A stretch of DNA of 64,000 bases from Demequina rhizosphaerae. GTDB taxonomy: Bacteria; Actinomycetota; Actinomycetes; Actinomycetales; Demequinaceae. The translations under genes were made by a program, and so were the position numbers. Below are positions 49,640 to 61,897 of the stretch, in pieces. The notes beneath the pieces were generated by a model, which did no database searches, was not told the DNA's origin, and saw nothing but the letters and a program-made list of their open reading frames with translations. Location of the stretch: positions 1-64,000 of the forward strand of contig NZ_BBMC01000005.1 in assembly GCF_000971255.1 (NCBI RefSeq), given 5' to 3'. Every line of letters starts with the position of its first letter. Positions within the stretch are counted from its first letter, which is position 1.

Positions 49640-50059
49640 ATGACCGAGCCCACCGGCGCCCTCCAGCTGCGCCTCGTCGTCCACGCGGAGGACCTCGACG
49701 CCGCCGTCGCGTTCTTCCGCGACGCGCTCGGGCTGCCCGCGGAGCTCGACCTCACCACGCCCGGCGACGGCGAGGACGCGCGCGTCGTGGTGCTCGACGC
49801 GGGCCGCGCGACGCTCGAGCTCGTCAACACGCCGCAGCGCTCCCTCATCGACTCCCTCGAGGTGGGCCGCGACGTCTCGCGCGAGATCCGGGTCGCCCTG
49901 GAGGTGGACGATGCGGCGGGCGCCACCGCGCGCGCCGTCGCCGCCGGCGCCGAGGAGGTCGCCCCGCCCACGACCACCCCGTGGGGCTCGCTCAACGCAC
50001 GCCTCGAGGGCCCCGCGGGCCTCCAGCTCACGCTGTTCCAGCAGGTCGAGCCCGAATAG
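49640..50059 (+). CDS. VOC family protein (glyoxalase/bleomycin-resistance-like)
   Basis: 139 residues with the paired beta-alpha-beta-beta-beta units of the VOC fold: LRLVVHAEDLDAAVAFFRDA at the start and a C-terminal NARLEGPAGLQLTLFQQ strand. A metal-ligand pattern is only partly visible. It could be a dioxygenase, a glyoxalase or a resistance protein; the substrate is unknown. Confidence 0.85.
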   Translation: MTEPTGALQLRLVVHAEDLDAAVAFFRDALGLPAELDLTTPGDGEDARVVVLDAGRATLELVNTPQRSLIDSLEVGRDVSREIRVALEVDDAAGATARAVAAGAEEVAPPTTTPWGSLNARLEGPAGLQLTLFQQVEPE

Positions 50060-50141
50060 GGCGCGCTAGCGTGGAAGGCGAGGCGCCCCGGCCGCCTCGC
50101 GGACCGACGACGAGGCGGCGATGCCGCCGCTGGGAGGGGCG

Positions 50142-52853
<2,712 letters not shown>

Positions 52854-52862
52854 GTTGGGGCC

Positions 52863-53477
52863 GTGACCAGCCCGCACGAGATGAAGGCCGCGATGGCCGA
52901 GGTCCCCGTCGAGGACCCCACGCGCACCGAGTACGAGAAGCTCCAGAACGACGAGTGGTTCAAGTACCGCTCGGGCCCCGAGCTCGCCGACATGCAGCGC
53001 GCTACGCTCGCGCGGCTGCGCGACCTCAACGGGGGCTACTTCGACGACCCCGAGGGCTCGACGGCGGCGCTGTCCGCGCTGGTCGGCGAGTGCGGCGAGG
53101 GCCTCGACTTCCGCCCGCCGATCTACCTCGAGTACAAGGAGCGCGTGCGCTTCGGCCGCAACGTGTTCATCAACTCCAACCTCATGATCTTGGGCTCGGG
53201 CATCGTCACCATCGGCGACAACGCGCTCATCGGCCCCGAGGCGCGCTTCTACACGGTCAACCACGCGTTCGACGTGGACATCCGCCGCGAGGGCTGGGAG
53301 CGGGCCTTCCCCATCACGCTCGAGGCGGACGTGTGGCTCGGCGGCTCGGTGGTGATCTGCCCGGGCGTGACGATCGGCCGCGGATCGGTGGTCGCGGCCG
53401 GGGCCGTCGTGACGAAGGACGTGCCGCCGATGTCGGTGGTCGGCGGCAACCCCGCGCGCGTGATCCGGACGCTGTGA
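52863..53477 (+). CDS. left-handed beta-helix acetyltransferase (maltose O-acetyltransferase-like)
   Basis: 204 residues, GTG start. An N-terminal helical part with the family hallmark FKYRSGPEL is followed by hexapeptide repeats (ITIGDNALIGPEAR-like, then VWLGGSVVICPGVTIGRGSV). It acetylates a sugar or similar acceptor with acetyl-CoA, probably as a trimer. It overlaps the next gene by GTGA. Confidence 0.9.
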   Translation: MTSPHEMKAAMAEVPVEDPTRTEYEKLQNDEWFKYRSGPELADMQRATLARLRDLNGGYFDDPEGSTAALSALVGECGEGLDFRPPIYLEYKERVRFGRNVFINSNLMILGSGIVTIGDNALIGPEARFYTVNHAFDVDIRREGWERAFPITLEADVWLGGSVVICPGVTIGRGSVVAAGAVVTKDVPPMSVVGGNPARVIRTL

Positions 53478-54481
53478 CCGACCTCCTCCCCACGCAGCGG
53501 CCGCTCGCACGCGACGAGCTCGAGGCCGTGCTCGCGCCGCTCGGCCGGGTGACCGACCACTGGCTGCTGTCAGGCGGCACCTTCTCCGCGGTCCAGGGCG
53601 TCGAGCTCGACGGCGGCGGCACCATCGTGGTGAAGACGTCGGTGCCGGAGGTCCGCGACGGCGCGGGCCGGTCGCGACTGCTCGGCTACGAGCACGACAT
53701 GCTGCGCTCCGAGCGCGACAACCTCGCGCTCGTGGCGGGACTCGGCCTCCCGGCGCCGCGCGTCCTGCTCGAGGACTTCTCGCGCGCGGTCGCGGACGTC
53801 GACGTGCTGGTGATGAGCCTCGTCCCCGGCATGCCGTGGGACGACGCGACCGCCGTCATGACCCCCGAGGCGAACGCGCGCGCCTTCCACGAGGTGGGCG
53901 AGATCCTCGCCGCGCTCGGGGCCGTGCGCGGCGCGCGGTTCGGCTTCCCCGCGGGCGGCTTCCGCCTGGGGGACGACACCTGGCCGGGCTTCCTGCGCCG
54001 TCTGGTCGCCTCCGCGGTGGACGATGCGGCGGCCTGGGGCGTCGACGTCGAGGCGGGACGCCTCGCGGCCGCCGTTGAGGCCTCGTCCGGGGCGCTCGCC
54101 GAGGTGACGGCGCCGACCCTGGTCCACGCCGACCTGTGGCACGGCAACGTGCTCGTCGACCCGCAGACCGGCGAGGTCACGGGCGTGGTCGACTTCGAGC
54201 GCTCGCTGTTCGGCGACCCGCTGTGGGGCCTCGCGGGCGGCGAGACCCACTCCTCGGGCCCGTTCGAGCCGGCGAAGGTGCGCGGCTACGAGGCGGGCAC
54301 CGGGCAGCCCCTCGTCATGGACGACGCCGCCGTGCGCCGGGTCGCGCTCTACCGCCTGTGGTCGATGGCGGTCCAGCTCACCGAGATCGAGCCGCGCGGC
54401 TTCGCAGGCGACTGGCTCGACGGCCACCGCGCGTCGATCCGCGCCAACCGGGACCGGCTGCACGCGATCCTCGGCGTGTGA
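53474..54481 (+). CDS. aminoglycoside-phosphotransferase-family kinase
   Basis: 335 residues, GTG start overlapping the acetyltransferase stop. The catalytic loop is VHADLWHGNVLVD (Brenner motif) and the metal-binding motif is VVDFERSLFGDP. It phosphorylates a small molecule. Pairing with a sugar acetyltransferase suggests a metabolite or antibiotic-modifying role, but the family is broad. Confidence 0.88.
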   Translation: MTDLLPTQRPLARDELEAVLAPLGRVTDHWLLSGGTFSAVQGVELDGGGTIVVKTSVPEVRDGAGRSRLLGYEHDMLRSERDNLALVAGLGLPAPRVLLEDFSRAVADVDVLVMSLVPGMPWDDATAVMTPEANARAFHEVGEILAALGAVRGARFGFPAGGFRLGDDTWPGFLRRLVASAVDDAAAWGVDVEAGRLAAAVEASSGALAEVTAPTLVHADLWHGNVLVDPQTGEVTGVVDFERSLFGDPLWGLAGGETHSSGPFEPAKVRGYEAGTGQPLVMDDAAVRRVALYRLWSMAVQLTEIEPRGFAGDWLDGHRASIRANRDRLHAILGV

Positions 54482-54484
54482 CCC

Positions 54485-55333
54485 CTAGCGGAAGCGCTCG
54501 AGGTACGCGATCACCTTGTCGGCGACCTCGGTCCAGCCCGAGTCGATCATGAGGGTGTGCCCGCGATCGGGGAGGTCGAGGAACTCGGTGTCGCACGAGT
54601 TGCGGCTCTGGATCCGGAACGTCTCCGCGCTGATCGCCGGAGCCACCAGGCGGCTGCGGCCCGCGGAGACGATGAGCATGGGTCCGCGGTCGCGGTTGAC
54701 CGTGTCGACGCTCGCGGGGGCGCGGGGGTCGCGGCGCTGCGCGGCGAGCTCGAAGCCGACGCGCGCCGGGCCGGGCACGTGCCGCGTCTCCCACAGGTGG
54801 CGTGCCTCGTCCACGTTGACCGCGTTCGCGTAGGCGTAGCGGAACTCGGGGAAGGTCATCCGGATCGCCCGGTCGCGGTTCTCGGGATCGCGCAGCACGG
54901 GCGCGGCCGCCGCGAGCATCGAGTCCGGCGCGCGCGTCGACCCCTTCATGGGTGCGGGCGCGACCGCCACGGTCGCCCGTGCGAGCCCCTTGCCCGCGAC
55001 CTGCTGCGCCGTGAGCGCGCCCACGCCGTGCCCCACGAGGAACGGCGGCTGCCGCAGCGCCGCGACGACGGCGAGCGTGTGCTCGCGCACGTCGACCAGG
55101 CTGATGCCCGCGACCGCGTCGGGGTCCGCGAGCGCCTCCGCGAAGGTGTCGGGCTCGCGCGGCCACGCCACGGCCACGGAGGAGAGGCCCGCCTCGGAGA
55201 GGCGCTCGCGCCACGGATCCCACGCCGAGGCGAGCGACCACAGCTCGTGCAGGAGCACGACGGCGGGGCCGTCCGCCGCGTTCGCGGCGTCGACCTGCTC
55301 CCGCTCGCGCGGCGTGAGGGACCGTGTGGACAT
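54485..55333 (-). CDS. alpha/beta hydrolase with an atypical nucleophile elbow
   Basis: 282 residues. LLHELW near the N-terminus is the oxyanion region. The elbow reads LVGHGVGALT, where the nucleophile Ser of GHSxG is replaced by Gly. A histidine near the C-terminus in PDRGHTLMID fits the catalytic position. With the serine missing, it is probably inactive as an esterase or has another function, unless the base is a sequencing error. ATG start at 55333. Confidence 0.82.
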   Translation of the reverse strand: MSTRSLTPREREQVDAANAADGPAVVLLHELWSLASAWDPWRERLSEAGLSSVAVAWPREPDTFAEALADPDAVAGISLVDVREHTLAVVAALRQPPFLVGHGVGALTAQQVAGKGLARATVAVAPAPMKGSTRAPDSMLAAAAPVLRDPENRDRAIRMTFPEFRYAYANAVNVDEARHLWETRHVPGPARVGFELAAQRRDPRAPASVDTVNRDRGPMLIVSAGRSRLVAPAISAETFRIQSRNSCDTEFLDLPDRGHTLMIDSGWTEVADKVIAYLERFR

Positions 55334-55385
55334 GGCTCTCCCTCGAATCTAACGGCGTGCCAGGCTGCTCGCCACGGCAGGGGCG

Positions 55386-55784
55386 TCAGCGGCCGCGCGA
55401 TCCGGCCTCGAGCCGCTCGAGGGCCGCGAGCGCGTCCTCGCGGCGGTCCCACGGCACGAAGACGTGGTCGTGGTGGAAGCCCGCGACCACGTTCGCGCTG
55501 ACGCCCGCGTCGGCGAGCACCCGCGCGAAGGCCGCGGTGAGGCCGACGGCCTCGAGCGAGGAGTGGACCTCGAGGGTGATCCGCGCGGAGGGGAACTCGT
55601 ATGCGAGGTCTAGCGCCGTCGCATCGTCCTCCCGCAGGACGACCGTGACGCCCTCGGACTCCTCGACCGTCACGACAGGGCTCCACCCCTCGGGGACGAC
55701 GGACACCGAGGCCCACACGTACCGCTCCGGGTCGAGGCGGACGCTGAGGTTCGACAGCAGCTCCGCGAGGTCGGTGATGGCCAT
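55386..55784 (-). CDS. ACT-domain-like small protein
   Basis: 132 residues from the ATG at 55784. It resembles the two-ACT-domain proteins of actinobacteria (ITLEVHSSLEAVGLTAAFAR, then ADAGVSANVVAGFHHDHVFV). Such proteins bind amino acids or act as small regulators. The end of the frame (FVPWDRREDALAALE) is typical of the family. Confidence 0.78.
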   Translation of the reverse strand: MAITDLAELLSNLSVRLDPERYVWASVSVVPEGWSPVVTVEESEGVTVVLREDDATALDLAYEFPSARITLEVHSSLEAVGLTAAFARVLADAGVSANVVAGFHHDHVFVPWDRREDALAALERLEAGSRGR

Positions 55785-55810
55785 GGGGTCAGCGTAGGCG
55801 CGGAGAGGCC

Positions 55811-56728
55811 TCAGGCGCCCGCGAGCGCCAGCCGCTCGTCCCCGTCGCGCAGGATCTGCGCGGTCACCGCGCCGGGGCCGCCGTGGAGGTGCTCGAACGC
55901 GGCGTTGTAGCACGCGAGCCACGCGGTCGCGGCCCACGCGACCTCGCGGGCGTCCGCGTCGAAGGCGCGGCCGGCGACGTCCTCGTAGGCGGCGATGACG
56001 CGCTCCCCCGTCGCGACGTCCGCGATGGCGCCGGCGTCGGGGGCGGCCACGTGATCGACGGCGAGCGTCCCGACGAGGACCGCCTCGGGCAGCAGCGCGA
56101 TCGAATCCCAGTCGTGGACGATCGGTCGGTCGCCGACCCAGCGCACGTTGAGGCCGTTGAGGTCCGCGTGCCCCAGCACCGGCGGGAGATCGGACGCGCG
56201 CAACCGCGCACGGGCTGCGCGGGCGATCACCGCGAGCGCGGGCGGCAGGTCCGCCTCGATGCGGTGGGGGTCCCAGCGGTCGGAGGCGGGCGGCGGCCAC
56301 ACCCGCCCGGGGGCGTCGTGCGCGTAGTGCAGCCACGGCGGCGGCTCGAGGCCCTCGGCGTCGACCGTCGCGAGCGCCGCGACGAGGTGTGCCAGCAGCC
56401 CCGCGAACAGCACGGGCGCGTCGCCCTCGGGGAGCAGCGCGCCCTCCGGCCGCCACTCCTCGGCGGTGAGCCACTGCTCCTCACCGGCGATGTCGGGACC
56501 GGCGAGCAGCGCGGGGGTGTCGATGCCGGCCCTCTCGGCGGCGCGGTGCGCGGCCGCGGAGATCGCGAGCCGCTCTCCCCCGCCGCGGCGCTTGACGGCG
56601 ACCCGGCGCCCGTCCGCGAGCGCGACTCCCCACACCTCGGACATCGACCTCGCCTCGAAGAACACGCCCTGCGGGGCGGCGCCCAGGCGCGACTCGACCC
56701 AGGTCGCGACCGGCGCGTCGAGGGTCAT
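55811..56728 (-). CDS. APH-like kinase (phosphotransferase family)
   Basis: 305 residues, ATG at 56728. The catalytic loop is GHADLNGLNVRW and the metal motif is HDWDS. The ATP-binding lysine is in RRVAVKRRGGG. It is a second APH-like gene, unrelated in detail to the one at 53474. Substrate unknown. Confidence 0.82.
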   Translation of the reverse strand: MTLDAPVATWVESRLGAAPQGVFFEARSMSEVWGVALADGRRVAVKRRGGGERLAISAAAHRAAERAGIDTPALLAGPDIAGEEQWLTAEEWRPEGALLPEGDAPVLFAGLLAHLVAALATVDAEGLEPPPWLHYAHDAPGRVWPPPASDRWDPHRIEADLPPALAVIARAARARLRASDLPPVLGHADLNGLNVRWVGDRPIVHDWDSIALLPEAVLVGTLAVDHVAAPDAGAIADVATGERVIAAYEDVAGRAFDADAREVAWAATAWLACYNAAFEHLHGGPGAVTAQILRDGDERLALAGA

Positions 56729-56747
56729 GATCCGAGGCTAGCCGGGC

Positions 56748-57596
56748 TCAGCGCGGGTAGGCCGCGATCACCCCGGCATAGGGCCCGAGGTACGAGGTCG
56801 GCTCGGGCGCGCCCGAGACCCACAGCTGGGAGATCTGCCCGTCGAGGTAGAGCGCGTCCTCGACGCCGAGCTCGTCGCGGAACATCGCCGCGAAGTCCCA
56901 GAGATTGACGTACGTGCGGGTGATGGCCAGGTAGACGGTGCCGCCGTCGGGGCTCACCCCGACCCCCGTGCGCAGCGCGGTGTTCTGGCTGCCCTCGGTG
57001 AACTGCGGGTGGATCTCGCCGTCGAGCAGCAGCGCGGGGCCCGACTGGGTCGCCTGCGTCACACCCGCGGCGGCGTAGAGCGTCGAGTCGACGATGGCCG
57101 CGGTGCCGTCCTCGCGGATCTCGAAGACCGCGTTGGGCTTGAGGTGGAAGTTGCCGTAGCCGTCGGCGAGGTTGAGCGCGCGCAGCTCCTCGCCGTCCGC
57201 GACGAGGAGGCCGCCGGGCGTGAGGTCGTCCGAGAAGATGCCCGCGTTGGTGAGCACCGCGATGCCCGGGTGGTCGTCGATGTACTCCGCGAGGTCCGTG
57301 CCGTCCGGGTCGTCGGGCCAGTCGACCCGCACGTCCCACGCGTCGAGGTCGAGCGTGACGACGCCGTACGAGCCCTGCTCGGCCAGGTTGATCACGCGCG
57401 TCGGCACGTCGCTCGCGGACGATGCGGCGGTCGCCGAGGGCGTCGCGCTCGCCTCGGTCGCGGCGGGCGTCGCGGACGGTTCCGGCGCGGACCCCGACGC
57501 GGAGCGCGAGCCCGAGGGCGCCGCGCCCAGCAGCGCGCACCCCGAGAGAGTCGCGGCGGCGAGCGCTGCGACGGGGGCGAGGAGCAGGCGGGGCAC
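56748..57596 (-). CDS. NAGPA/DUF2233-type phosphodiester glycosidase lipoprotein
   Basis: 282 residues, GTG start at 57596. A lipobox (LSGC) follows the signal helix. A Ser/Ala/Thr-rich linker leads to the NAGPA domain: ITNAG-like (VLTNAGIFSDD) near the front, then the TGVGVSPDGGTVYLAI strand. Family members release N-acetylglucosamine from phosphodiesters or act on wall polymers. Probably on the outer face of the membrane. Confidence 0.8.
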   Translation of the reverse strand: MPRLLLAPVAALAAATLSGCALLGAAPSGSRSASGSAPEPSATPAATEASATPSATAASSASDVPTRVINLAEQGSYGVVTLDLDAWDVRVDWPDDPDGTDLAEYIDDHPGIAVLTNAGIFSDDLTPGGLLVADGEELRALNLADGYGNFHLKPNAVFEIREDGTAAIVDSTLYAAAGVTQATQSGPALLLDGEIHPQFTEGSQNTALRTGVGVSPDGGTVYLAITRTYVNLWDFAAMFRDELGVEDALYLDGQISQLWVSGAPEPTSYLGPYAGVIAAYPR

Positions 57597-57702
57597 GCGA
57601 CGAGGCTAGTCGACCGCGGCCTCCTCGAGAGGCGAGGGAAGCCTCACGGGGTCCCGAGACGTTGTACCTCCGGACCGAAACCGTCGACCGCAGGAGCCCC
57701 CG

Positions 57703-58608
57703 ATGACGCAGACCGCCCCCACGCCCTCTCCCGAAGGTGTGTTCCGCACGCTCACGATCGCGGTGCTCGGCACCGGGATCATGGGTTCCGCGATGACCCG
57801 CAACCTCGTGCGCGCGGGTCACGGCGTGCGGGTCTGGAACCGCACCCACGCCACGGCGGCGGCCCTCGCGGCCGACGGCGCCACGGTCGCATCGACCCCG
57901 ACCGAGGCGGTCGCCGAGGCCGACGTCGTGCTCACGATGCTCCACGACGGCCCCGTCACGCTCGAGGTCATGCGCCACGCCGCGCCGGGCCTGCGCCCGG
58001 GCACCCTGTGGGTGCAGTGCGCGACCGTCGGGCTCGACCTCCAGCCCGCGATCGCCGCCCTCGCCGACGAGCTCGACATCACCCTCGTCGACGCCCCCGT
58101 GCTCGGCACCCGCGAGCCCGCGGAGCTGGGCACCCTCACCGTGCTCGCCGCGGGGCCGGAGGACGTCCGCGCCACCCTGGCGTCCGTCTTCGACGCGGTC
58201 GCGATGCGCACCTTCTGGGTGGGCGACGATGCGGCCGCCGGCGCGGCGCAGCGGCTCAAGCTCGTCGCGAACGCGTGGGTCCTGTCCATCAACAACGCCG
58301 CGGGCGAGGTGATCTCGCTCGCGCAGGGCCTGGGCGTCCCGCCGGAGCTGTTCTTCGAGCTCATCGAGAACGGCCCGCTCGACCTCGGCTACCTGCGCAC
58401 CAAGGCCGCGCTCATCCTCGAGGACCGGCTCGCCGAGGTGAGCTTCGGCGCGACCACCGCGGCCAAGGACGCGGACCTCATCCTCGCGGCCGCGGGCCTC
58501 GCCGGAGTGCGGCTCGACGGGCTCGAGGGCGCGCGGGCGCGCCTCGACCGCGTGGTCGAGGACGGGCACGGCGCGGAGGACATGGCGGCGGCGTACCGGG
58601 CCAGCTGA
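57703..58608 (+). CDS. NAD(P)-dependent beta-hydroxyacid dehydrogenase-like
   Basis: 301 residues. The N-terminal Rossmann motif is AVLGTGIMGSAM, and the family lysine region is LKLVANAWVLS. It is of the 3-hydroxyisobutyrate/6-phosphogluconate dehydrogenase superfamily. The N-terminal extension before the Rossmann domain is about 18 residues. The substrate is unknown. Confidence 0.88.
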   Translation: MTQTAPTPSPEGVFRTLTIAVLGTGIMGSAMTRNLVRAGHGVRVWNRTHATAAALAADGATVASTPTEAVAEADVVLTMLHDGPVTLEVMRHAAPGLRPGTLWVQCATVGLDLQPAIAALADELDITLVDAPVLGTREPAELGTLTVLAAGPEDVRATLASVFDAVAMRTFWVGDDAAAGAAQRLKLVANAWVLSINNAAGEVISLAQGLGVPPELFFELIENGPLDLGYLRTKAALILEDRLAEVSFGATTAAKDADLILAAAGLAGVRLDGLEGARARLDRVVEDGHGAEDMAAAYRAS

Positions 58609-58751
58609 GCCGGCCCGCCGCACGCCCGCCCCCCCGCCGGGGCGACCCGCGCCTCGCCCACCGATCCCCCGCTGCGGGGACCTCACCGACGGCTCCGAAG
58701 GTTCTCCGGCTCCCCTGGGAGATCGGCGACGCTGAGGCGTACCGTGGAGGG

Positions 58752-59204
58752 GTGATCCGCACGGCCGGGCCCGGCGATGCCGCCGAGGTCGCGAGGCTGC
58801 TCGACGCGTTCAACCGCGAGTTCGACACCCCGACCCCGGGACCCGACGTGCTCGAGGCGCGGCTGCGGCCGATGCTCGGCACCCCCGACACCGTCGCGTT
58901 CCTCGCGGGCGAGCACTCGGTGGGCCTCGCGCTCGTGACGTACCGGCCCAACGTGTGGCACGACGGCCCGGTGGCGCTGATCGACGAGCTCTACGTGCGC
59001 CCGGACTACCGGGACCACGGGCTGGGCACCGAGCTGGTGGACGCCGTGGTCGCCGACGCCGCCGAGCGCGGCTGCCGGATCGTCGAGGTGAACGTCGACG
59101 AGGGCGACGGCGACGCGCTGCGCTTCTACGCGCGCCACAGGTTCGCGCTGCTGCAGCCCGACACGGGCGAGCGGGCGCTCTACCTCGCGCGCGACGTGCG
59201 GTGA
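58752..59204 (+). CDS. GNAT family N-acetyltransferase
   Basis: 150 residues, GTG start with GGAGG upstream. Acetyl-CoA motif A is YVRPDYRDHGLGTELVDAVV, and the C-terminal strand ALRFYARHRF is typical. Substrate unknown. Confidence 0.86.
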   Translation: MIRTAGPGDAAEVARLLDAFNREFDTPTPGPDVLEARLRPMLGTPDTVAFLAGEHSVGLALVTYRPNVWHDGPVALIDELYVRPDYRDHGLGTELVDAVVADAAERGCRIVEVNVDEGDGDALRFYARHRFALLQPDTGERALYLARDVR

Positions 59205-59205
59205 G

Positions 59206-59772
59206 CTAGAGAGCCGTGTAGCCGCCGAGCAGAAGGAACACCGCCGCCGGTACGCCGATCAGCGTGCCCAGCGCGGTGCCGGCGATGCGGAGCGCGAGCG
59301 CGGTGCGCGCTCCGAGCCTGGCTCGTGGTGTCACCGCGACCGCCGCCGCGTACAGCACTGTCGCCGAGACCGTCGCGGCCCAGTACGCCGCCAGCTCGCC
59401 GGCCGAGAGGCTCCCGGCGGTGACCAGCACGGCGATCGCAGGGCCCGCGACCGCGATGAGCGACCACCAGCGCGAGATCGACGTCCCCGCGTCGCGTCGG
59501 CGCACCACCCAGCGGAGCCCCAGGAACGTCCCCAGCAGCACCATCTGCAATGCCGTCACCACGACGGCGTCGAGCAGGTACCCGAACTCGCGCACGCCTC
59601 CCAGCGGGTCGCCCACGGCCAAGGGCGCCAGCAGGTAGCCCGCGACGAGCCAGCCGAGCGCCGCGGCGGCGAGGAGCGTGCAGACGAGGAACGCGGCCTC
59701 GGTCGTGAGCGACAGCGGCTGGCGGCCGGACCCTACGGCGGGCTCGACGACGGGCGTCTCCATGCCCCGCAT
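59206..59772 (-). CDS. multi-pass membrane protein
   Basis: 188 residues with four or five hydrophobic helices and a short charged N-terminus. It starts at 59772, or at an ATG at 59763. No family recognised. The stop lies 1 bp from the convergent GNAT gene. Confidence 0.6.
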   Translation of the reverse strand: MRGMETPVVEPAVGSGRQPLSLTTEAAFLVCTLLAAAALGWLVAGYLLAPLAVGDPLGGVREFGYLLDAVVVTALQMVLLGTFLGLRWVVRRRDAGTSISRWWSLIAVAGPAIAVLVTAGSLSAGELAAYWAATVSATVLYAAAVAVTPRARLGARTALALRIAGTALGTLIGVPAAVFLLLGGYTAL

Positions 59773-60145
59773 CGTGCCCTATCCAGGCACGACGCCGCTA
59801 GGGCACGCGTGCGCACCACACGCACGCGACAGGGGGTGAGCGCGACAGCCGAGGCTCGGCGTTTCGTCGCGGGAGGCCCTGCTCGCTTCCGCGTATCTCA
59901 CGAATTCCTGAAACAGCCGCTTCTCGGCGGCCGGTGCAGGCCGTCTACCAGCGCATTCGCGCCGCCGTCCGAGGCCATTTCAGCCACGGCTGGAATACGC
60001 GAACACGACGCACGCCGCGCTCCGCGACGGCCACGGCAGCCACGGCAGCCACGGCAGCCACCACGGCCACGACGGCCACGACGGCCACGACACACGCCAC
60101 CGCGCCCGGAAGGTGGGGATGGGGGCGTGGGCACCCCGGCCCGAG
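59773..60145. other. 373-bp gap with tandem 9-bp repeats
   Basis: No gene seen. Three copies of CCACGGCAG (60031-60057) run into three near-copies of a CGACGGCCA unit (to about 60092). The region is downstream of the convergent transporter operon and could be a structured 3' end. The left half (59900-60000) is less GC-rich and featureless. Confidence 0.7.
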
Positions 60146-60913
60146 CTAGAGCACGTGCGAGAGGAAGTCCCGCGTGCGCTCCTCGGCCGGCGCGTCGATC
60201 ACCGCGGAAGGCGCGCCCTCCTCGACGACGACGCCCTCGTCCATGAAGACCACGTGATCCGCGACCTCGCGCGCGAAGCCGATCTCGTGCGTCACCACGA
60301 CCATCGTCATGCCGCCGGCCGCGAGGTCCTTCATCACCGCGAGCACCTCGCCCACGAGCTCGGGGTCGAGCGCGGACGTGGGCTCGTCGAAGAGCATGAT
60401 CTCGGGGTCCATCGCGAGCGCGCGGGCGATCGCCACGCGCTGCTGCTGACCCCCGGAGAGCTGCGCCGGGTAGTGGTGCATGCGGTCCGAGAGCCCGACG
60501 CGATCGAGCAGCTCGACGGCCTTGGCCCGCGCGGCCGCCTTCGACCGCTTGAGCACCTGGACCTGCGCCTCCATGACGTTCTCGAGGGCGGTCATGTGCG
60601 GGAACAGGTGGAAGCGCTGGAACACCATGCCGATGCGGGAGCGCTGCTGCGCGATCGCCGTCGGGTGGAGCCGGTGCAGCGTGCCGTGCGCGTCCTCGCG
60701 GTAGCCCAGCAGCTCGCCGTCGATCCGCACGGAGCCGCCGGTGAGCACCTCGAGCTCGTTGAGGCAGCGCAGCAGCGTGGACTTGCCGGAGCCGGACGGG
60801 CCGAGCACCACGCACACCTCGCCGGGCGCGACCGTGAGGTCCACCCCGCGCAGCACGTGGAGGTCGCCGAACATCTTGTGCGCGCCGCGCACCTCGACCA
60901 TCGGGGTGGTCAC
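60146..60913 (-). CDS. polar amino-acid ABC transporter ATP-binding protein
   Basis: 255 residues, GTG start at 60913. Walker A is GPSGSGKST, the ABC signature [13 protein letters not shown], and Walker [15 protein letters not shown]. It belongs to the GlnQ/HisP type that powers amino-acid import. It overlaps the permease gene by GTGA. Regulation through the upstream ArgR operator suggests arginine or ornithine as substrate. Confidence 0.94.
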   Translation of the reverse strand: MTTPMVEVRGAHKMFGDLHVLRGVDLTVAPGEVCVVLGPSGSGKSTLLRCLNELEVLTGGSVRIDGELLGYREDAHGTLHRLHPTAIAQQRSRIGMVFQRFHLFPHMTALENVMEAQVQVLKRSKAAARAKAVELLDRVGLSDRMHHYPAQLSGGQQQRVAIARALAMDPEIMLFDEPTSALDPELVGEVLAVMKDLAAGGMTMVVVTHEIGFAREVADHVVFMDEGVVVEEGAPSAVIDAPAEERTRDFLSHVL

Positions 60914-61872
60914 GGGGTCACCTCCAGGAAGGGGTCGTCCTTGGCCGTGCCGGAGGCCTTGATGGCCGCCTGGCGTCCGAAGCGGGGCCGGCGCGGGCCG
61001 CCGCGCCTGGGGCGCTCGGATCCGGTGCCGCGGCCGTAGTAGCGCTCGAGGTAGCTCTGGCCGACCATGAGGACCGACGTGATGAGCAGGTACCAGAACG
61101 CGCTCACGATGAGCAGCGGGATGGGCTCGAAGAGCCGGTTGCCGATCGCGTTCGTCGCGTACGTGAGGTCGAGCGTGAACGGCACCGCGAGGACCAGCGA
61201 GGTGGTCTTGAGCATCGAGATCGTCTCGTTGCCGGTGGGCGGCACGATGACGCGCATGGCCTGCGGGATGACGATGCGCCGCAGGATCGTGCGCTCCTTC
61301 ATGCCGAGCGCGCGGGCGGCCTCCTCCTGGCCCTTGTCCACCGAGCCGAGGCCCGCGCGGACGATCTCCGCGAGGTACGCGGCCTCGTTGAGGCCCAGGC
61401 CGAGCAGCGCCGCCCAGAACGCGGTGATGACCACGTCGGTCTGGAAGGTGACGAACTCGGGCCCGAACGGGATGCCCAGGCTCAGCGTCGGGTACAGGAC
61501 CGAGATGAGGCCCCAGAACACCAGCTGCGTGTAGATCGGGGTGCCGCGGAAGAACCAGATGTAGAACCAGCTGACCGAGCGCAGCACGGGGTTGTCCGAG
61601 CGGCGCATGATCGCGAGGATCACCGCGAGCACGACGCCGATCACCATCGACCCGAAGGTCAGCAGCAGCGTCCAGCCGACGCCGCGGATCACGGTGACGT
61701 CGCGCAGGTACGCCCACACGATGTCCCAGCGGAACTTGGGGTTGGTGACCAGCCCGTGGACGGCCATCGCCGCGAGGACGACGACGATCGCGGCGGCGAT
61801 CCAGCGGCCGGGCCGCGGGACGGGGCGGGCGTGGATGCGGTTGGGGACCGGGTCGTGCGCGGTGTCGCTCAT
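60910..61872 (-). CDS. polar amino-acid ABC transporter permease
   Basis: 320 residues. Membrane helices are visible around 23-43, 68-92, 100-125, 140-165 and 245-275. The HisM/GlnP-type EAA motif reads [19 protein letters not shown]. The short N-terminal tail is cytoplasmic. One permease gene suggests a homodimeric channel. The ATG at 61872 is 74 bp after the binding-protein stop, with a hairpin in the gap. Confidence 0.93.
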   Translation of the reverse strand: MSDTAHDPVPNRIHARPVPRPGRWIAAAIVVVLAAMAVHGLVTNPKFRWDIVWAYLRDVTVIRGVGWTLLLTFGSMVIGVVLAVILAIMRRSDNPVLRSVSWFYIWFFRGTPIYTQLVFWGLISVLYPTLSLGIPFGPEFVTFQTDVVITAFWAALLGLGLNEAAYLAEIVRAGLGSVDKGQEEAARALGMKERTILRRIVIPQAMRVIVPPTGNETISMLKTTSLVLAVPFTLDLTYATNAIGNRLFEPIPLLIVSAFWYLLITSVLMVGQSYLERYYGRGTGSERPRRGGPRRPRFGRQAAIKASGTAKDDPFLEVTP

Positions 61873-61897
61873 GGGTGCTCCCTTGTCGGCGCTCGGG

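Noticed and set aside
60031..60092. Possible CRISPR array
   Set aside because: Repeat units of 9 bp are adjacent with no spacers, and no cas gene is in the window.
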